Shown: positions 17,601 through 26,334 of the stretch, one piece after another
Layout of the letters: every line of letters begins with the position of its first letter
Numbering within the stretch: position 1 is the stretch's first letter
DNA from: Chryseobacterium sp. S0630
Lineage (GTDB): Bacteria; Bacteroidota; Bacteroidia; Flavobacteriales; Weeksellaceae
Direction: 5' to 3'
Assembly (NCBI RefSeq): GCF_024158915.1
Contig: NZ_JAMZGF010000019.1
Location: forward strand, 23,283 to 87,282
DNA length: 64,000 bases
Made by a program: the position numbers and the translations under genes
The notes under the pieces: generated by a model
Database searches by the model: none
Told to the model about the DNA's origin: nothing
Seen by the model: only the letters and a program-made list of their open reading frames with translations

Positions 17601-18112
17601 TTAATACAAGTAGCAATGGACCTGACACCACTTATGAATGGACGCTGAAAGAAGGAAATACGTATCAAAATATTCTTACCAGTACCAACAAAGATTTTGT
17701 ATTCACATTACCTAATCTTCCCGCATACTATTATCAGGTTACTTTGAAAGCAACCAACTCATCAGGAACCAACTCAAAAACCAGCGCATGGATGTATAAG
17801 AATCAATGTACAACAAAAACAAGTCTTAACAATAAAGTAATTTATGCTTCAGAAAGAGATAAACCAGAACTTCCAATAGACAATGATCTTGTTTATCCAA
17901 ATCCAACAAGTTCAAGTGTTAATTTCAGCTACAGTGCCTTACAAAGCTATACCGAGTATAGTATTTACGATATGGCAGGAAGAGAAATGAAAAAAGGTTC
18001 AATACAGGATGCGAAAATAGATATTTCCAAGTATCCAAACGCAACTTATACAATCATATTCATCAATACCCAAACAAAAGCAAGGGTTATCAAGAAAATT
18101 ATTAAAAAGTAA
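14675..18112 (+). CDS. Secreted sorbosone/glucose-dehydrogenase-like protein with PKD domains, T9SS type A
   Basis: A 1145-residue secreted protein. The signal peptide (1-19, ending YSQ) precedes a six-bladed propeller of the soluble PQQ-dependent glucose/sorbosone dehydrogenase family (about 21-460; GVVFDSSGNAYVWEKAGKV, HGLLGFALDPQF, HGVGSVFFGADGSL, LSGKILRVNKNTGDGIPGN, GLRNPYRVT). A PKD domain (about 475-560; YLWNFGDGTT) follows, then beta-rich modules including two 95-residue copies of a block starting ANFTAPNTLCTN. The end (YPNPTSSSVNFSYS...KKIIKK) is a T9SS type A signal. A PQQ-dependent sugar oxidation role is inferred from the fold; catalytic residues were not verified. The next gene is a paralog. 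Confidence 0.85.
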   Translation: MKKIMFLSLFLAGLCDVYSQNFELQTYKAGFELPVGVVFDSSGNAYVWEKAGKVKQIAPNGGNVTTIIDISNEVMNPSGDDHGLLGFALDPQFASNGYVYLWYIVEPRTLFSGLNADDQFSATIARCTRYTYTNGVLDPGTRKVLVGNNTQYGFTDGPPILATAHGVGSVFFGADGSLMLSVGDSSLGDQAGAQGVARGILPQAEQSLRQMRAQSKTSLSGKILRVNKNTGDGIPGNPYYDSTQSRSAQSRIAVMGLRNPYRVTAITQNIIGNGPGQFLVSDTGENAWEEAALYSMGDNGGWPHYEGFDNARINEQFTTFPKDPSYTFKYPLYAWAHPDNGNPNKLWGTDSKINKDGNPTLWYNLSSDSYNHKGTSSTANTFYPREISTDRYGGSLANSVLVGDYVGSDLMAIKFEENNSAANFSRPTKVYKALNAGGIVHLYTNPYDGYIYTVNYDGNGNSISRLAITGNYAPTAIIKSDKNSINQNGNTVQFYGDLSYDKETQNLQYLWNFGDGTTSTEVNPVRTFTIPNSNADKRVVTLTVTDAGGATNIATKEIYLNNNAPVIQDVAIKRSSDNSVVQTLPNTHPSSTNVNISVAATDDLTSAANLTYTMQVNRHHDDHIHYGSVINGSTTNTTFVPEGGCGEGATYWFEVLVKVKDAQGAETQFSKQIFQTCNGLQNQTITVSNPLTKISKYANPYILNAAASSGLPISFRRVSGPINIDNSGKITFTGGAGAARIILLQAGDTTYGNANPVYLDFEVNNDATPVANFTDPFEVCTDKSVKVINNSTGGSSTYTWRLYDGNNQIVLTSPNKDFDFTIPNSTSTWFRIELIATNSLGTNTRSSGWIAKKVCSATTSSPLANFTAPNTLCTNSNNTIINTSSNGPGTTYEWTLKEGNTYQNILTSTNKDFVFTLPNLPAYYYEITLKATNSSGTHTKTSAWIYKEQCSAIASPPLANFTAPNTLCTNSNNTIINTSSNGPDTTYEWTLKEGNTYQNILTSTNKDFVFTLPNLPAYYYQVTLKATNSSGTNSKTSAWMYKNQCTTKTSLNNKVIYASERDKPELPIDNDLVYPNPTSSSVNFSYSALQSYTEYSIYDMAGREMKKGSIQDAKIDISKYPNATYTIIFINTQTKARVIKKIIKK
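17263..17830 (+). repeat. Two tandem 285-bp repeats near the 3' end of the dehydrogenase-like gene
   Basis: The 95-residue block beginning ANFTAPNTLCTNSNNT is present twice (the word gcacccaata at 17276 and 17561), nearly identical at DNA level. The paralog at 18676 has only one copy, which accounts for much of its shorter length. Confidence 0.85.
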
Positions 18113-18127
18113 ATTTCAATCACTATG

Positions 18128-18151
18128 GTGCGCCTTAACGGCGCACTTTTT
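18128..18151 (+). terminator. Terminator after the first dehydrogenase-like gene
   Basis: GTGCGCC / GGCGCAC with loop TTAAC, then five T. The same hairpin follows the paralog. Confidence 0.9.
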
Positions 18152-18549
18152 ATAACATGCAAAAAATTGTTTTATTAACCGGGTTAATTCTTATTCAACC
18201 ACAAACCATAGCCTAAACATTAAGTTCACTCTCTTTTTAAATTGCAAAAAAACCACAACCAACGTCTAGTTTTTTCCTTAAAAAACAAATACATACAATT
18301 AATATTTTAAATCCTATGTTTGCTATTTAATGATCAATAATGAAGGTACTTCATCACAACTCATAGACAAAGAATCCTTTCTTGTAGTATTACCCCAAAA
18401 CAACAGGATGGATAATGAGCCTGATCCCACACACAGTAAGAGCAGAAGCGCTATATTTTTTTTCACTACCATAGGAAATAATACCTATAATCTTTGTAGT
18501 TTTTTAACGATATTTTCACATTTTATTTCAGCATTCAATCAATTTATTC
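18152..18549. other. Intergenic leader without a recognised gene
   Basis: About 400 bp with no convincing gene. Its right part (about 18495-18600) aligns with 14500-14600 and is the conserved leader of the two paralogs. Confidence 0.5.
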
Positions 18550-18594
18550 CTACATACATTACATCCTTTAAAAGGGATTTAAATGGGATATTTG
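18550..18594 (+). promoter_or_regulatory. Probable promoter of the second dehydrogenase-like gene
   Basis: CTAC (18550-18553) is 33 nt upstream of GATATTTG (18587-18594), matching TAnnTTTG in seven of eight positions if nn is free. It is the counterpart of 14554-14598. Confidence 0.45.
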
Positions 18595-18675
18595 CGCACA
18601 AATATTCATGACCCCGGGGAATTTCTTTCACATTCGTATACACCATGAATATTATTATAATTATATAAAAAAATA

Positions 18676-21600
18676 ATGAAAAAAATTATGTTTTTGTCAC
18701 TATTCCTGGCCGGATTATGTGATGTGTACAGTCAGAATTTTCAGCTTCAACCCTACAAGTCAGGTTTCGATCTTCCGGTTGGTGTTGTTTTTGACCCTAG
18801 TGGAAATGCCTTTGTCTGGGAGAAAGGTGGTAAGGTAAAACAAATCGCTCCCAATGGAGGTAACATTTCTACTGTTATTGATATTTCAGGTGAAGTCATG
18901 AGTCCAGATCTTGCTGACCATGGATTATTAGGATTTGCTCTTGACCCTCAGTTTGCTGTTAATGGTTATATTTATTTATGGTATACTGTAGAACCCCGCA
19001 TTTTATTCCCCAATGTAAATACTAATGATCAACTTTCCCCAACTATTGGAAGATGTACCAGGTATACCTATAAAAATGGGGTGCTTGACTACAATTCCCG
19101 AAAAATATTAGTAGGTGCCCCTAAAGTAGTAAATGGAAAATATGATTATTCAGATGGACCACTTATTTTTGCTTCAACACACGGGGTTGGCTCTGCTTTT
19201 TTCGGTGCAGACGGTAACTTAATGCTCTCTATTGGTGATGGTAACCTTGCATTAGATTCATCGATAGAGACAACTCCCGATGGAAAGCTAGCGATTGAAC
19301 GAGGTATTATTACTCAGGCAGAGCTAAAACTACAACCAATGCGAGCTCAATCAAAAACGTCTCTTTCCGGTAAGATTTTAAGGATTAATAAGGATACCGG
19401 AGACGGAATACCTGGAAATCCCTATTATGATTCATCTCAACCGAGAAGTGCCCAATCCAGAGTGGCGGTAATGGGTGTTAGAAACCCTTATAGAGTAACA
19501 CCTCTGACACAGAATGTTCTTGGAGGCGGTCCTGGACAATTTTTAGTAAGTGATACAGGAGAAAATGCCTGGGAAGAAGCGGCCCTATATTCCATGGGGG
19601 ACAATGGAGGATGGCCTCATTATGAAGGATTTGATAATGCAAGGATTAGTGAACAGTTTACTACCTTTCCAAAAGACCCTTCTTACACCTTCAAGTTCCC
19701 TTTATATTCATGGCCTCATAAAGATAATGCCAACAAAGGTTGGGGAGGAGACAGTAAGATTAACCAAAACGGTAACGCTGTGCTTTGGTATAATCTATCT
19801 TCTGATTCATATAATCATCAAGGTACCTCTTCTACCGGTAACACCTTTTATCCTAAAGATATTATTGCTGACAGGTATAATGGTGCCCTAACAAACACGG
19901 TTCTGGCTGCAGATTATGTTGGTTATGAACTTATGGGTATTAAGTTTAATGAAAATGGTACAAATGCCAATTTTTCAAGTCCGGCAAAGGTATACAAGGT
20001 TATTAATGCAGGTGGCATTGTCCATTTATATACCAATCCATACGACGGATATATTTATACTGTAAACTATTCAAACGGTGGAGTTTCAAATTCTATTTCA
20101 AGATTAGAGATAACCGGTAATTACACCCCAACAGCACTCATTAAATCTGATAAAACTTTTATTAAACAAGGTGAAAGTACAGTACAATTTTACGGTGGAC
20201 TTTCTTATGACAAGGAAACTCAAAACTTACAATATTTATGGAATTTTGGAGACGGAACCACTTCTACTGAAGTGAACCCAGTCCGTACCTTTACGATTCC
20301 AAACTCTGCTCCTGGTAAAAGAGTGGTAACCCTTACTGTTACTGATGCAGGAGGTGCAACCAATATTGCCACCAAAGAAATCTATCTTAACAACAATGCT
20401 CCTGTTATTCAGGATGTAGTGGTGAAGAGGTCATCTGATAATACTATTGTTCAAACCTTACCTAATACTCATCCAAGCTCTACCAATGTTGATATTAGCG
20501 TTGCGGCCACTGATGATTTGACAAGTGCTGCTAACTTAACCTATACCATGCAAGTGAACAGGCACCATGATGACCATATTCACTACGGCTCAATAATCTA
20601 TGGCTCAACTACCAATACCACTTTTGTACCAGAAGGAGGGTGTGGAGAAGGAGCAACCTATTGGTTTGAAGTCTTGGTAAAAGTAAAAGATGCAGATGGT
20701 GCTGAAACAGAGTTCAGTAAGCAGATTTTCCAAACTTGTAATGGATTGCAAAATCAGACGATTACCGTTCAAAATCCACCTGCTTTTTTAAATAAGAATT
20801 CTGCATCCTTTAATTTATCGGCTTATGCATCTTCAGGATTACCAATATCATTCAGAAGAATATCTGGACCTATCAATGTTGATAATTCTGGTAAAATAAC
20901 TTTCACAGGAGAATCCGGAGCGGCGAGAATCATTCTATTACAAGCAGGAGGAATTAGCGGAAGTACTAATTATGGTAATGCCAATCCAGTATATGTTGAT
21001 TTTGAAGTCAATGATGCTGCACAAGCTTCTGCCAATTTTACAGATCCGACTGCCATCTGTACTGATGTTAGTTCAAAGGTAGTAAACACTAGTACTGGAG
21101 GAACTTTAAATAGCTATAAATGGGAATTATTTGATACAAATGGTCAGGTTGTTTCAACCAGTACAAACAAAGATTATGATCTTAAAGTGCCTGATAATAG
21201 TACTTCTAATAGTTTCTATATCAAATTAACAGCTACTAATCCATATTTTGGTCAGTCATCTAGTATAAAGTATAGTGCATGGCTTAATAAGAAAATATGT
21301 GATCCTACTGTTACTCCGGTTGCTAATTTTACTGAGCCTACAACATTGTGTACGAATAGAAATAATACGATTATCAATACAAGTGCCGGAGGAGCTGCTA
21401 CTACTTATGAGTGGACTGTTCAGGAAGGAAATCAATACTACAATATCTTAACCAATACCAACAAAGATTTTGTATTTACATTACCTAATTATGCTGCTGG
21501 CTACTATAAAGTTTCGTTGAAAGCAACCAACTCATTAGGGACCAATACAAAAACAAGTGGATGGATTCCTAAGAGCCAGTGTACAACTACTGCAAGAATG

Positions 21601-21891
21601 GGTAACAATGCCAAGGCAATTTCTGCTCCAAACGGAGATAAACCAGAACTTCCAGTGGACAGTGATCTTGTCTATCCGAACCCAACCAGTTCAAGTGTAA
21701 ACTTCAGCTATAGTGCCATAAAAAATTATACAGAGTATAGTATTTACGATATGGCAGGAAGAGAACTAAAGAAAGGGCCAATACAGGATGCGACAGTAGA
21801 TATTTCTAAATATCCAAACGGAACTTACACTATTGTGTTCAGTAACGCTTCAACAAAAGAAAGAGCTACTAAGAAAATTATTAAAAAGTAG
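18676..21891 (+). CDS. Secreted sorbosone/glucose-dehydrogenase-like PKD protein, T9SS type A (paralog)
   Basis: A 1071-residue paralog of the preceding gene. It has the same signal peptide (MKKIMFLSLFLAGLCDVYSQ), the same PQQ-sugar-dehydrogenase-like propeller (HGLLGFALDPQF, HGVGSAFFGADGNL, LSGKILRINKDTGDGIPGN, GVRNPYRVT), a PKD domain (YLWNFGDGTT) and a T9SS type A end (YPNPTSSSVNFSYSAIKNYTEYS). It has a single ANFTEPTTLCTN module where the paralog has two. The PKD-to-lectin-like middle is almost identical at DNA level to the first copy while the ends differ more, which suggests gene conversion or recent duplication. A GC-rich hairpin follows directly. Confidence 0.85.
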   Translation: MKKIMFLSLFLAGLCDVYSQNFQLQPYKSGFDLPVGVVFDPSGNAFVWEKGGKVKQIAPNGGNISTVIDISGEVMSPDLADHGLLGFALDPQFAVNGYIYLWYTVEPRILFPNVNTNDQLSPTIGRCTRYTYKNGVLDYNSRKILVGAPKVVNGKYDYSDGPLIFASTHGVGSAFFGADGNLMLSIGDGNLALDSSIETTPDGKLAIERGIITQAELKLQPMRAQSKTSLSGKILRINKDTGDGIPGNPYYDSSQPRSAQSRVAVMGVRNPYRVTPLTQNVLGGGPGQFLVSDTGENAWEEAALYSMGDNGGWPHYEGFDNARISEQFTTFPKDPSYTFKFPLYSWPHKDNANKGWGGDSKINQNGNAVLWYNLSSDSYNHQGTSSTGNTFYPKDIIADRYNGALTNTVLAADYVGYELMGIKFNENGTNANFSSPAKVYKVINAGGIVHLYTNPYDGYIYTVNYSNGGVSNSISRLEITGNYTPTALIKSDKTFIKQGESTVQFYGGLSYDKETQNLQYLWNFGDGTTSTEVNPVRTFTIPNSAPGKRVVTLTVTDAGGATNIATKEIYLNNNAPVIQDVVVKRSSDNTIVQTLPNTHPSSTNVDISVAATDDLTSAANLTYTMQVNRHHDDHIHYGSIIYGSTTNTTFVPEGGCGEGATYWFEVLVKVKDADGAETEFSKQIFQTCNGLQNQTITVQNPPAFLNKNSASFNLSAYASSGLPISFRRISGPINVDNSGKITFTGESGAARIILLQAGGISGSTNYGNANPVYVDFEVNDAAQASANFTDPTAICTDVSSKVVNTSTGGTLNSYKWELFDTNGQVVSTSTNKDYDLKVPDNSTSNSFYIKLTATNPYFGQSSSIKYSAWLNKKICDPTVTPVANFTEPTTLCTNRNNTIINTSAGGAATTYEWTVQEGNQYYNILTNTNKDFVFTLPNYAAGYYKVSLKATNSLGTNTKTSGWIPKSQCTTTARMGNNAKAISAPNGDKPELPVDSDLVYPNPTSSSVNFSYSAIKNYTEYSIYDMAGRELKKGPIQDATVDISKYPNGTYTIVFSNASTKERATKKIIKK

Positions 21892-21905
21892 AATTCAATC
21901 ACAAT

Positions 21906-21926
21906 GGTGCGCCTTAACGGCGCACC
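21906..21926 (+). terminator. Terminator between the dehydrogenase-like gene and mbnP
   Basis: GGTGCGCC / GGCGCACC with loop TTAAC, followed by TCTTTATATT. The T-tract is weaker than at 18128 and mbnP starts 10 bases later, so partial read-through into the operon is possible. Confidence 0.75.
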
Positions 21927-21936
21927 TCTTTATATT

Positions 21937-22608
21937 ATGAAAAAAATACTGTTTTTATTGACCATGTTACTACTTAGCCCCAATGTATATTCATCTACAA
22001 GGGATAGTCTAAACATTAAGTTTAATCCCCTTCTTAACGGTGAAAAAATAATACATACTTCCCAGCAGCATCCTAAAGATCAACTGCTGACAATTAAGTT
22101 ATTCAAATTTTACGTTTCTAATTTTACGATCAATTATAAAGATGGCTCATCTGAAATTATCGACAAGGTCTTCCTTTACAATCTAACAAAAAAAGAATCG
22201 TGGATGATACAACTGCCTAAAAGCAGTGTTAAAGAAGTAGAATCAGTCTTATTTACCATCGGACTGGACAGCCTTACCACCAAAAACAGCGATATGGAGA
22301 ATGAGCTTGATCCTATCCATGGTATGTTTTGGTCCTGGCGTGCCGGATATATTAATTATAAAATTGAAGGATCTTACAAAAATAACAAGAACAACCAGCC
22401 TTTTGTTTTCCATATAGGCGGCAATTCCCAGGACTACAACACAACATTTACCGTAAAAAAAATAGATCAGGGAACAGATACCCTTATAACAGATATTGAA
22501 CTCAAGCCTGTCCTTGATTTCCTTAATGATAACAGAAAAAAGACCATTATGTCTATCAATGACGATTCCCTTTCCTTTTCACAATTCTTTAAAAAATGTT
22601 TCCAATAA
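21937..22608 (+). CDS. mbnP: MbnP-family copper-binding protein
   Basis: A 223-residue exported protein. The start is placed at the ATG at 21937 (MKKILFLLTMLLLSPNVYSS, signal peptide) because the longer reading frame begins inside the terminator hairpin. The family marks are NIKFNPLLNGEKI near the N-terminus, then DPIHGMFWSWRAGYINYKIEG and FHIGG. In the characterised pair, the dihaem enzyme MbnH oxidises a tryptophan of MbnP to kynurenine, which then binds copper; the Trp-rich FWSW stretch is conserved here. The next gene, mbnH, overlaps its 3' end by 13 bases, which supports the pairing. There is no sign of methanobactin biosynthesis genes. Confidence 0.85.
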   Translation: MKKILFLLTMLLLSPNVYSSTRDSLNIKFNPLLNGEKIIHTSQQHPKDQLLTIKLFKFYVSNFTINYKDGSSEIIDKVFLYNLTKKESWMIQLPKSSVKEVESVLFTIGLDSLTTKNSDMENELDPIHGMFWSWRAGYINYKIEGSYKNNKNNQPFVFHIGGNSQDYNTTFTVKKIDQGTDTLITDIELKPVLDFLNDNRKKTIMSINDDSLSFSQFFKKCFQ

Positions 22609-23603
22609 AATTTTTAAGTCTTCTCACACTTTCTTTCATGATGGTGGAAGATTTCAATACTACCCCATTGTACTTCAACGTTCCTATAGGTTTTCCGGAA
22701 ACAAAATATAATTTCAAAGAAAATCCTTTATCTGCCGAGGCCTATAATCTGGGTAAAAAGCTTTTTCATGATCCTATTCTTTCCAGAAACAATACGATTT
22801 CCTGTGCAAGCTGTCATACTCAGGAAATGTCATTCGCCCATGTAGACCACAATCTGAGCCATGGAATTGAAGATAAATTTGGTAAGAGAAATGCTCCGGC
22901 ACTCATCAATCTGGCCTGGATGGATCAATTTATGTGGGATGGCAGAATCAATGATATCCATGTGCTTTCGGTCTCTCCCATTAATGATTCTTTGGAAATG
23001 GATGAAAATCTGGATAACATCAAGAAGAAATTAAAAGCCAATGACTATTATCTTTCTTTGTTCAGAGAAGCGTATGGCGATGAGGAGATTACCAATGCAA
23101 GAATACTTCGTTCTTTGTCACAATATATGCTTATGCTGGTTTCGGCCAATTCAAAATACGACAGGGTACAGCGGGGATCAGAAAAATTTACTGAAGATGA
23201 GCAAAAAGGCTATGAAATTTTTAAAGCAAATTGCTCTTCCTGTCATACAGAACCTTTGTTCACCACCAACCGATTTGAGAATAACGGACTTCCCATTGAC
23301 AAAAATTTAAAGGATTATGGCGTGTATCAGGTTACACAAAAAAAAGAGGATCGATTTAAATTTAAAATTCCAACTCTTAGAAATATCTCTTATACCTACC
23401 CCTATATGCATGACGGAAGATATGAATCTCTGGAAGAAGTCATTGAATTTTATACCAATAAAAAAAATAAAAATCCTTCATTCCAAAACAAGGCGCTGAA
23501 GTCCATCAGTTTACAAAAAGAAGACATTTCAAAACTGATCCTGTTTTTAAATACTCTTAATGACAAAGAATTTACACGAAATCAATTTTTTGGCAGCCGA
23601 TAA
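22596..23603 (+). CDS. mbnH: MbnH-family dihaem cytochrome c peroxidase-like enzyme
   Basis: A 335-residue periplasmic dihaem protein. The N-terminal hydrophobic segment is an export signal or anchor. Two haem-binding motifs are present: C70-A-S-C73-H74 and C213-S-S-C216-H217. The family signatures LFHDPILSRNNTISCASCH, NAPALINLAW and PYMHDGRY are all visible. It belongs to the bacterial cytochrome c peroxidase/MauG superfamily and in this context most likely modifies MbnP. It overlaps mbnP by 13 bases and ends 41 bases before eboA, so one transcript for mbnPH and ebo is likely. Cytochrome c maturation must be supplied elsewhere. Confidence 0.85.
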   Translation: MFPIKFLSLLTLSFMMVEDFNTTPLYFNVPIGFPETKYNFKENPLSAEAYNLGKKLFHDPILSRNNTISCASCHTQEMSFAHVDHNLSHGIEDKFGKRNAPALINLAWMDQFMWDGRINDIHVLSVSPINDSLEMDENLDNIKKKLKANDYYLSLFREAYGDEEITNARILRSLSQYMLMLVSANSKYDRVQRGSEKFTEDEQKGYEIFKANCSSCHTEPLFTTNRFENNGLPIDKNLKDYGVYQVTQKKEDRFKFKIPTLRNISYTYPYMHDGRYESLEEVIEFYTNKKNKNPSFQNKALKSISLQKEDISKLILFLNTLNDKEFTRNQFFGSR

Positions 23604-23644
23604 ATACATCTACAATTATATAACAATTCAAAAATACTACCGGA

Positions 23645-24499
23645 ATGACAGAGAATACTATAAAAAATAATTCCTGCGAAATTTTATATTCATTGATCCA
23701 AACCAGGCTTTCAGAAGCTCAGATGGATTGGATGAAAACTGTTATACTCTTTGAAAATGAAAACCTTTTCTTTCAGAACTTCGGGCTGATTTCCCGTATG
23801 ATTCCCTCTGATTCACCACAATGGAGTAGATCTGAAAAAATCAACCTTGAGCAACTTTACCCAGGCCTTACCTCTGGGCAATGGAATCTCCAGCAATTCT
23901 GCCGATGTCTGCTTATGGCTCATATTCCTGAAGATCAAAACGTAACTATCGTAAAAAAACTAACACAGTCAGCAGATATCAACGAGCTTATCTGTATTTA
24001 TAAAGGAATATTCTTCCTGGAAAATGCATTTGAGTTTGTTCCCCTAGTGGAAGAAGGTATCAGAACCAATATCACTTCTATTTTTGATTCTATAGCACTT
24101 TTAAATCCTTTTGCAGCCAAATATCTTCCTCTGAAATCCTGGAATCAGCTTGTTCTTAAAGCATTATTTATGGGGCGTCCACTCTATCAGATCACCAATT
24201 TGGATCTGCGTAAAAATGAAATACTGGCTTTCATTGCTACCGACTATATTCACGAAAGATGGTCTGCCGGAAGAACAGTATCGCCGGAGATCTGGCGATT
24301 GATGGATGGATTTGTCAATAAAGAGATTACCTCAGATCTGTTGAAGGTTATTGAATCTGGTGACCCACTGTCCAAACATGCAGCCATCATCGTACTCAGA
24401 GAAAATGCTTCCAACACCTGCAATAATATATTAAGACCCATAAATACTACTTTATGGAACTATATAGGAGAACAATATTACATTCAAATAAATAAATAA
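23645..24499 (+). CDS. eboA: EboA domain protein
   Basis: A 284-residue soluble helical protein without a signal peptide. It is identified as EboA by sequence character (LTSGQWNLQQFCRCLLM, NPFAAKYLP, FMGRPLYQI, HERWSAGRTVSPEIWRL) and by its place at the head of a complete eboABCDEF set. Its biochemical function is unknown. The Ebo set has been linked to translocation or maturation of scytonemin monomer in cyanobacteria and to nematode deterrence in Pseudomonas. A closely similar second copy lies at 43003-43854 on the other strand. The gap to eboB is 14 bases. Confidence 0.85.
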   Translation: MTENTIKNNSCEILYSLIQTRLSEAQMDWMKTVILFENENLFFQNFGLISRMIPSDSPQWSRSEKINLEQLYPGLTSGQWNLQQFCRCLLMAHIPEDQNVTIVKKLTQSADINELICIYKGIFFLENAFEFVPLVEEGIRTNITSIFDSIALLNPFAAKYLPLKSWNQLVLKALFMGRPLYQITNLDLRKNEILAFIATDYIHERWSAGRTVSPEIWRLMDGFVNKEITSDLLKVIESGDPLSKHAAIIVLRENASNTCNNILRPINTTLWNYIGEQYYIQINK

Positions 24500-24513
24500 A
24501 TAAAATAAACACT

Positions 24514-25419
24514 ATGTACTTTATCGATCCACACATTCATATGGTTTCAAGAACCACTAATGATTATCAGGCAATGCGCGCAGCAGGAATAGTTGCTGTA
24601 ATTGAACCTGCATTCTGGCTGGGACAGGCCAGAACAGAAGCTTCCTCTTTTAAAGATTATTTCAGCACACTGGTAGGATGGGAAAGATTCCGGGCGTCAC
24701 AATTCGGAATAAAACATTACTGTACCATTGGACTGAACTCCAAGGAAGCCAATAACGAAGCTTTAGCTGAGAAAGTAATGGATCTGCTGCCTTTATTTGC
24801 AGCCAAAGAAGGTGTTGTTGCCATTGGAGAAATTGGCTATGATGACCAAACCCCTGCTGAAGACAAGTATTTCAGACTGCAGATTGAGCTGGCTTTGAAA
24901 TTTAATTTACCTATTATGGTTCATACACCGCATAGGGACAAAAAAAACGGAACAATCAGAAGTATGAATGTCCTGAAAGAACATGGGGTAAGTCCAAATA
25001 TGGTCGTAATAGACCATAACAACGAGGAAACAGCAAAATGCGTTTTGGACAATGGATACTGGGCTGCTTTCACCATTTATCCTAATACAAAAATGGGTAA
25101 TGAGCGTATGGTAGAGGTTGTAAAACAGTATGGTTCTGAAAGAATTATTGTAGACAGCTCTGCAGACTGGGGAGTAAGCGATCCGTTATCTGTTCCTAAA
25201 ACAGCAGCTTTAATGCTTGAAAGAGGGATATCCAAAGAAGATGTACATTTAACCTGTTACAAAAATGCTCTTACTGCTTATTCACAAAGCGGGCAAATGA
25301 ATGAAAGTGACTGGTCAAATGAAATGATTATCCAACAGGATTGTCTGTTTGAAGGCAACAGTATATTAAGAGGTCAGGAATCACAGGAAATCACCTTTAA
25401 CAATATCATCAAAAATTAA
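24514..25419 (+). CDS. eboB: EboB, TatD-like metal-dependent hydrolase
   Basis: A 301-residue amidohydrolase-fold protein. The metal-binding pattern of TatD-like enzymes is visible: DPHIH (H7, H9), the AIGEIGYD glutamate, MVHTPHRD, VIDHNNEE and the late RIIVDSSADWG aspartate. It is cytosolic with no signal peptide. The substrate is unknown; within ebo operons this gene is always the TatD-like member. Only 3 bases separate it from eboC, so translational coupling is likely. Confidence 0.85.
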   Translation: MYFIDPHIHMVSRTTNDYQAMRAAGIVAVIEPAFWLGQARTEASSFKDYFSTLVGWERFRASQFGIKHYCTIGLNSKEANNEALAEKVMDLLPLFAAKEGVVAIGEIGYDDQTPAEDKYFRLQIELALKFNLPIMVHTPHRDKKNGTIRSMNVLKEHGVSPNMVVIDHNNEETAKCVLDNGYWAAFTIYPNTKMGNERMVEVVKQYGSERIIVDSSADWGVSDPLSVPKTAALMLERGISKEDVHLTCYKNALTAYSQSGQMNESDWSNEMIIQQDCLFEGNSILRGQESQEITFNNIIKN

Positions 25420-25422
25420 CCA

Positions 25423-26319
25423 ATGTCTGGTAAAATATATTATTTATTTGCTTTACTGCGCCCGGCTAATATTATCACAGCTATCTCTGATATCCTTGCA
25501 GGCGTTGCAATTTCCGGAATATTGATTCATCAGTACACGGATTATCCTCTTTTACTTCATGTTCTTTTGCTTGTCATTTCAACAAGTGGTCTGTATGGTG
25601 GAGGAATTGTTTTTAATGATGTTTTTGATCTGGAATCAGATATGATATCCCGACCGGAAAGGATACTTCCCCGTCATTTGGTTTCTAAAAAAGAAGCTGT
25701 CATACTGGGAATTTCCATGTTTGCTATAGGTATTATATCAGCCTTTTCAGTATCATTATTAAGTGGTTTTCTGGCACTAAGCATTTGCATTCTGGCTCTT
25801 TTTTATAATACAGTAAGTAAATATTATTTTTTTGCCGGCTCTCTGAATATGGGATTATGCAGAGGATTCAACCTGCTGCTGGGTATCAGTATTATCAATA
25901 ATGCAGTTTGGAGTAATGGGTTAATAGCCGTTATATCCACTCTCTTTATTACAGGGGTAACTTTTATCTCAAAGAAAGAAAACCAGGGAAACAATAAATC
26001 TGTGATTCTCTCTACTTTTTTACTGGATTTTCTGCTTATATTCCTGTATACCTTTATCGGAAATCTGATTGGTTTGAAAATTCTCAATCTGCTTCCTCTT
26101 TTATTTTGCTGGTTAGCAGTCAATTTTCTGGCAAAGCTCTCGGCTATTCATTTTAACCAGCCTGATTATATTAAAATAGCTGTAAAAACAGGTGTCTTAT
26201 CACTTATTCTCCTTAATGCCAGTTATATTGCAGGTTCCACAGATTTACTGCATGCCCTGCCGGTACTCATACTGCTTCCATTATCCACTACACTATCAAA
26301 AAAATTTGCAGTTACATAA
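25423..26319 (+). CDS. eboC: EboC, UbiA-family prenyltransferase
   Basis: A 298-residue integral membrane protein with about eight or nine hydrophobic segments. LLRPANIITAISDILAG is the typical UbiA N-terminus. NDVFDLESDMISRPERIL carries the NDxxDxxxD prenyl-diphosphate/Mg motif with the downstream Arg. It would transfer a prenyl group to a soluble acceptor at the inner membrane, possibly building a lipid-linked carrier (inference). A second Asp-rich loop is not obvious, so activity needs testing. It lies in the operon between eboB and eboD. Confidence 0.85.
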   Translation: MSGKIYYLFALLRPANIITAISDILAGVAISGILIHQYTDYPLLLHVLLLVISTSGLYGGGIVFNDVFDLESDMISRPERILPRHLVSKKEAVILGISMFAIGIISAFSVSLLSGFLALSICILALFYNTVSKYYFFAGSLNMGLCRGFNLLLGISIINNAVWSNGLIAVISTLFITGVTFISKKENQGNNKSVILSTFLLDFLLIFLYTFIGNLIGLKILNLLPLLFCWLAVNFLAKLSAIHFNQPDYIKIAVKTGVLSLILLNASYIAGSTDLLHALPVLILLPLSTTLSKKFAVT

Positions 26320-26334
26320 ATTATTTTTCACAAC

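Noticed and set aside
18330..18611. 93-codon plus-strand ORF upstream of the second dehydrogenase-like gene
   Set aside because: It covers the conserved leader and putative promoter shared with the paralog, where the frame is not conserved.
21937..23603. A methanobactin biosynthesis locus
   Set aside because: Only mbnP and mbnH are present; there is no precursor peptide, mbnB or mbnC. The neighbours are ebo genes.
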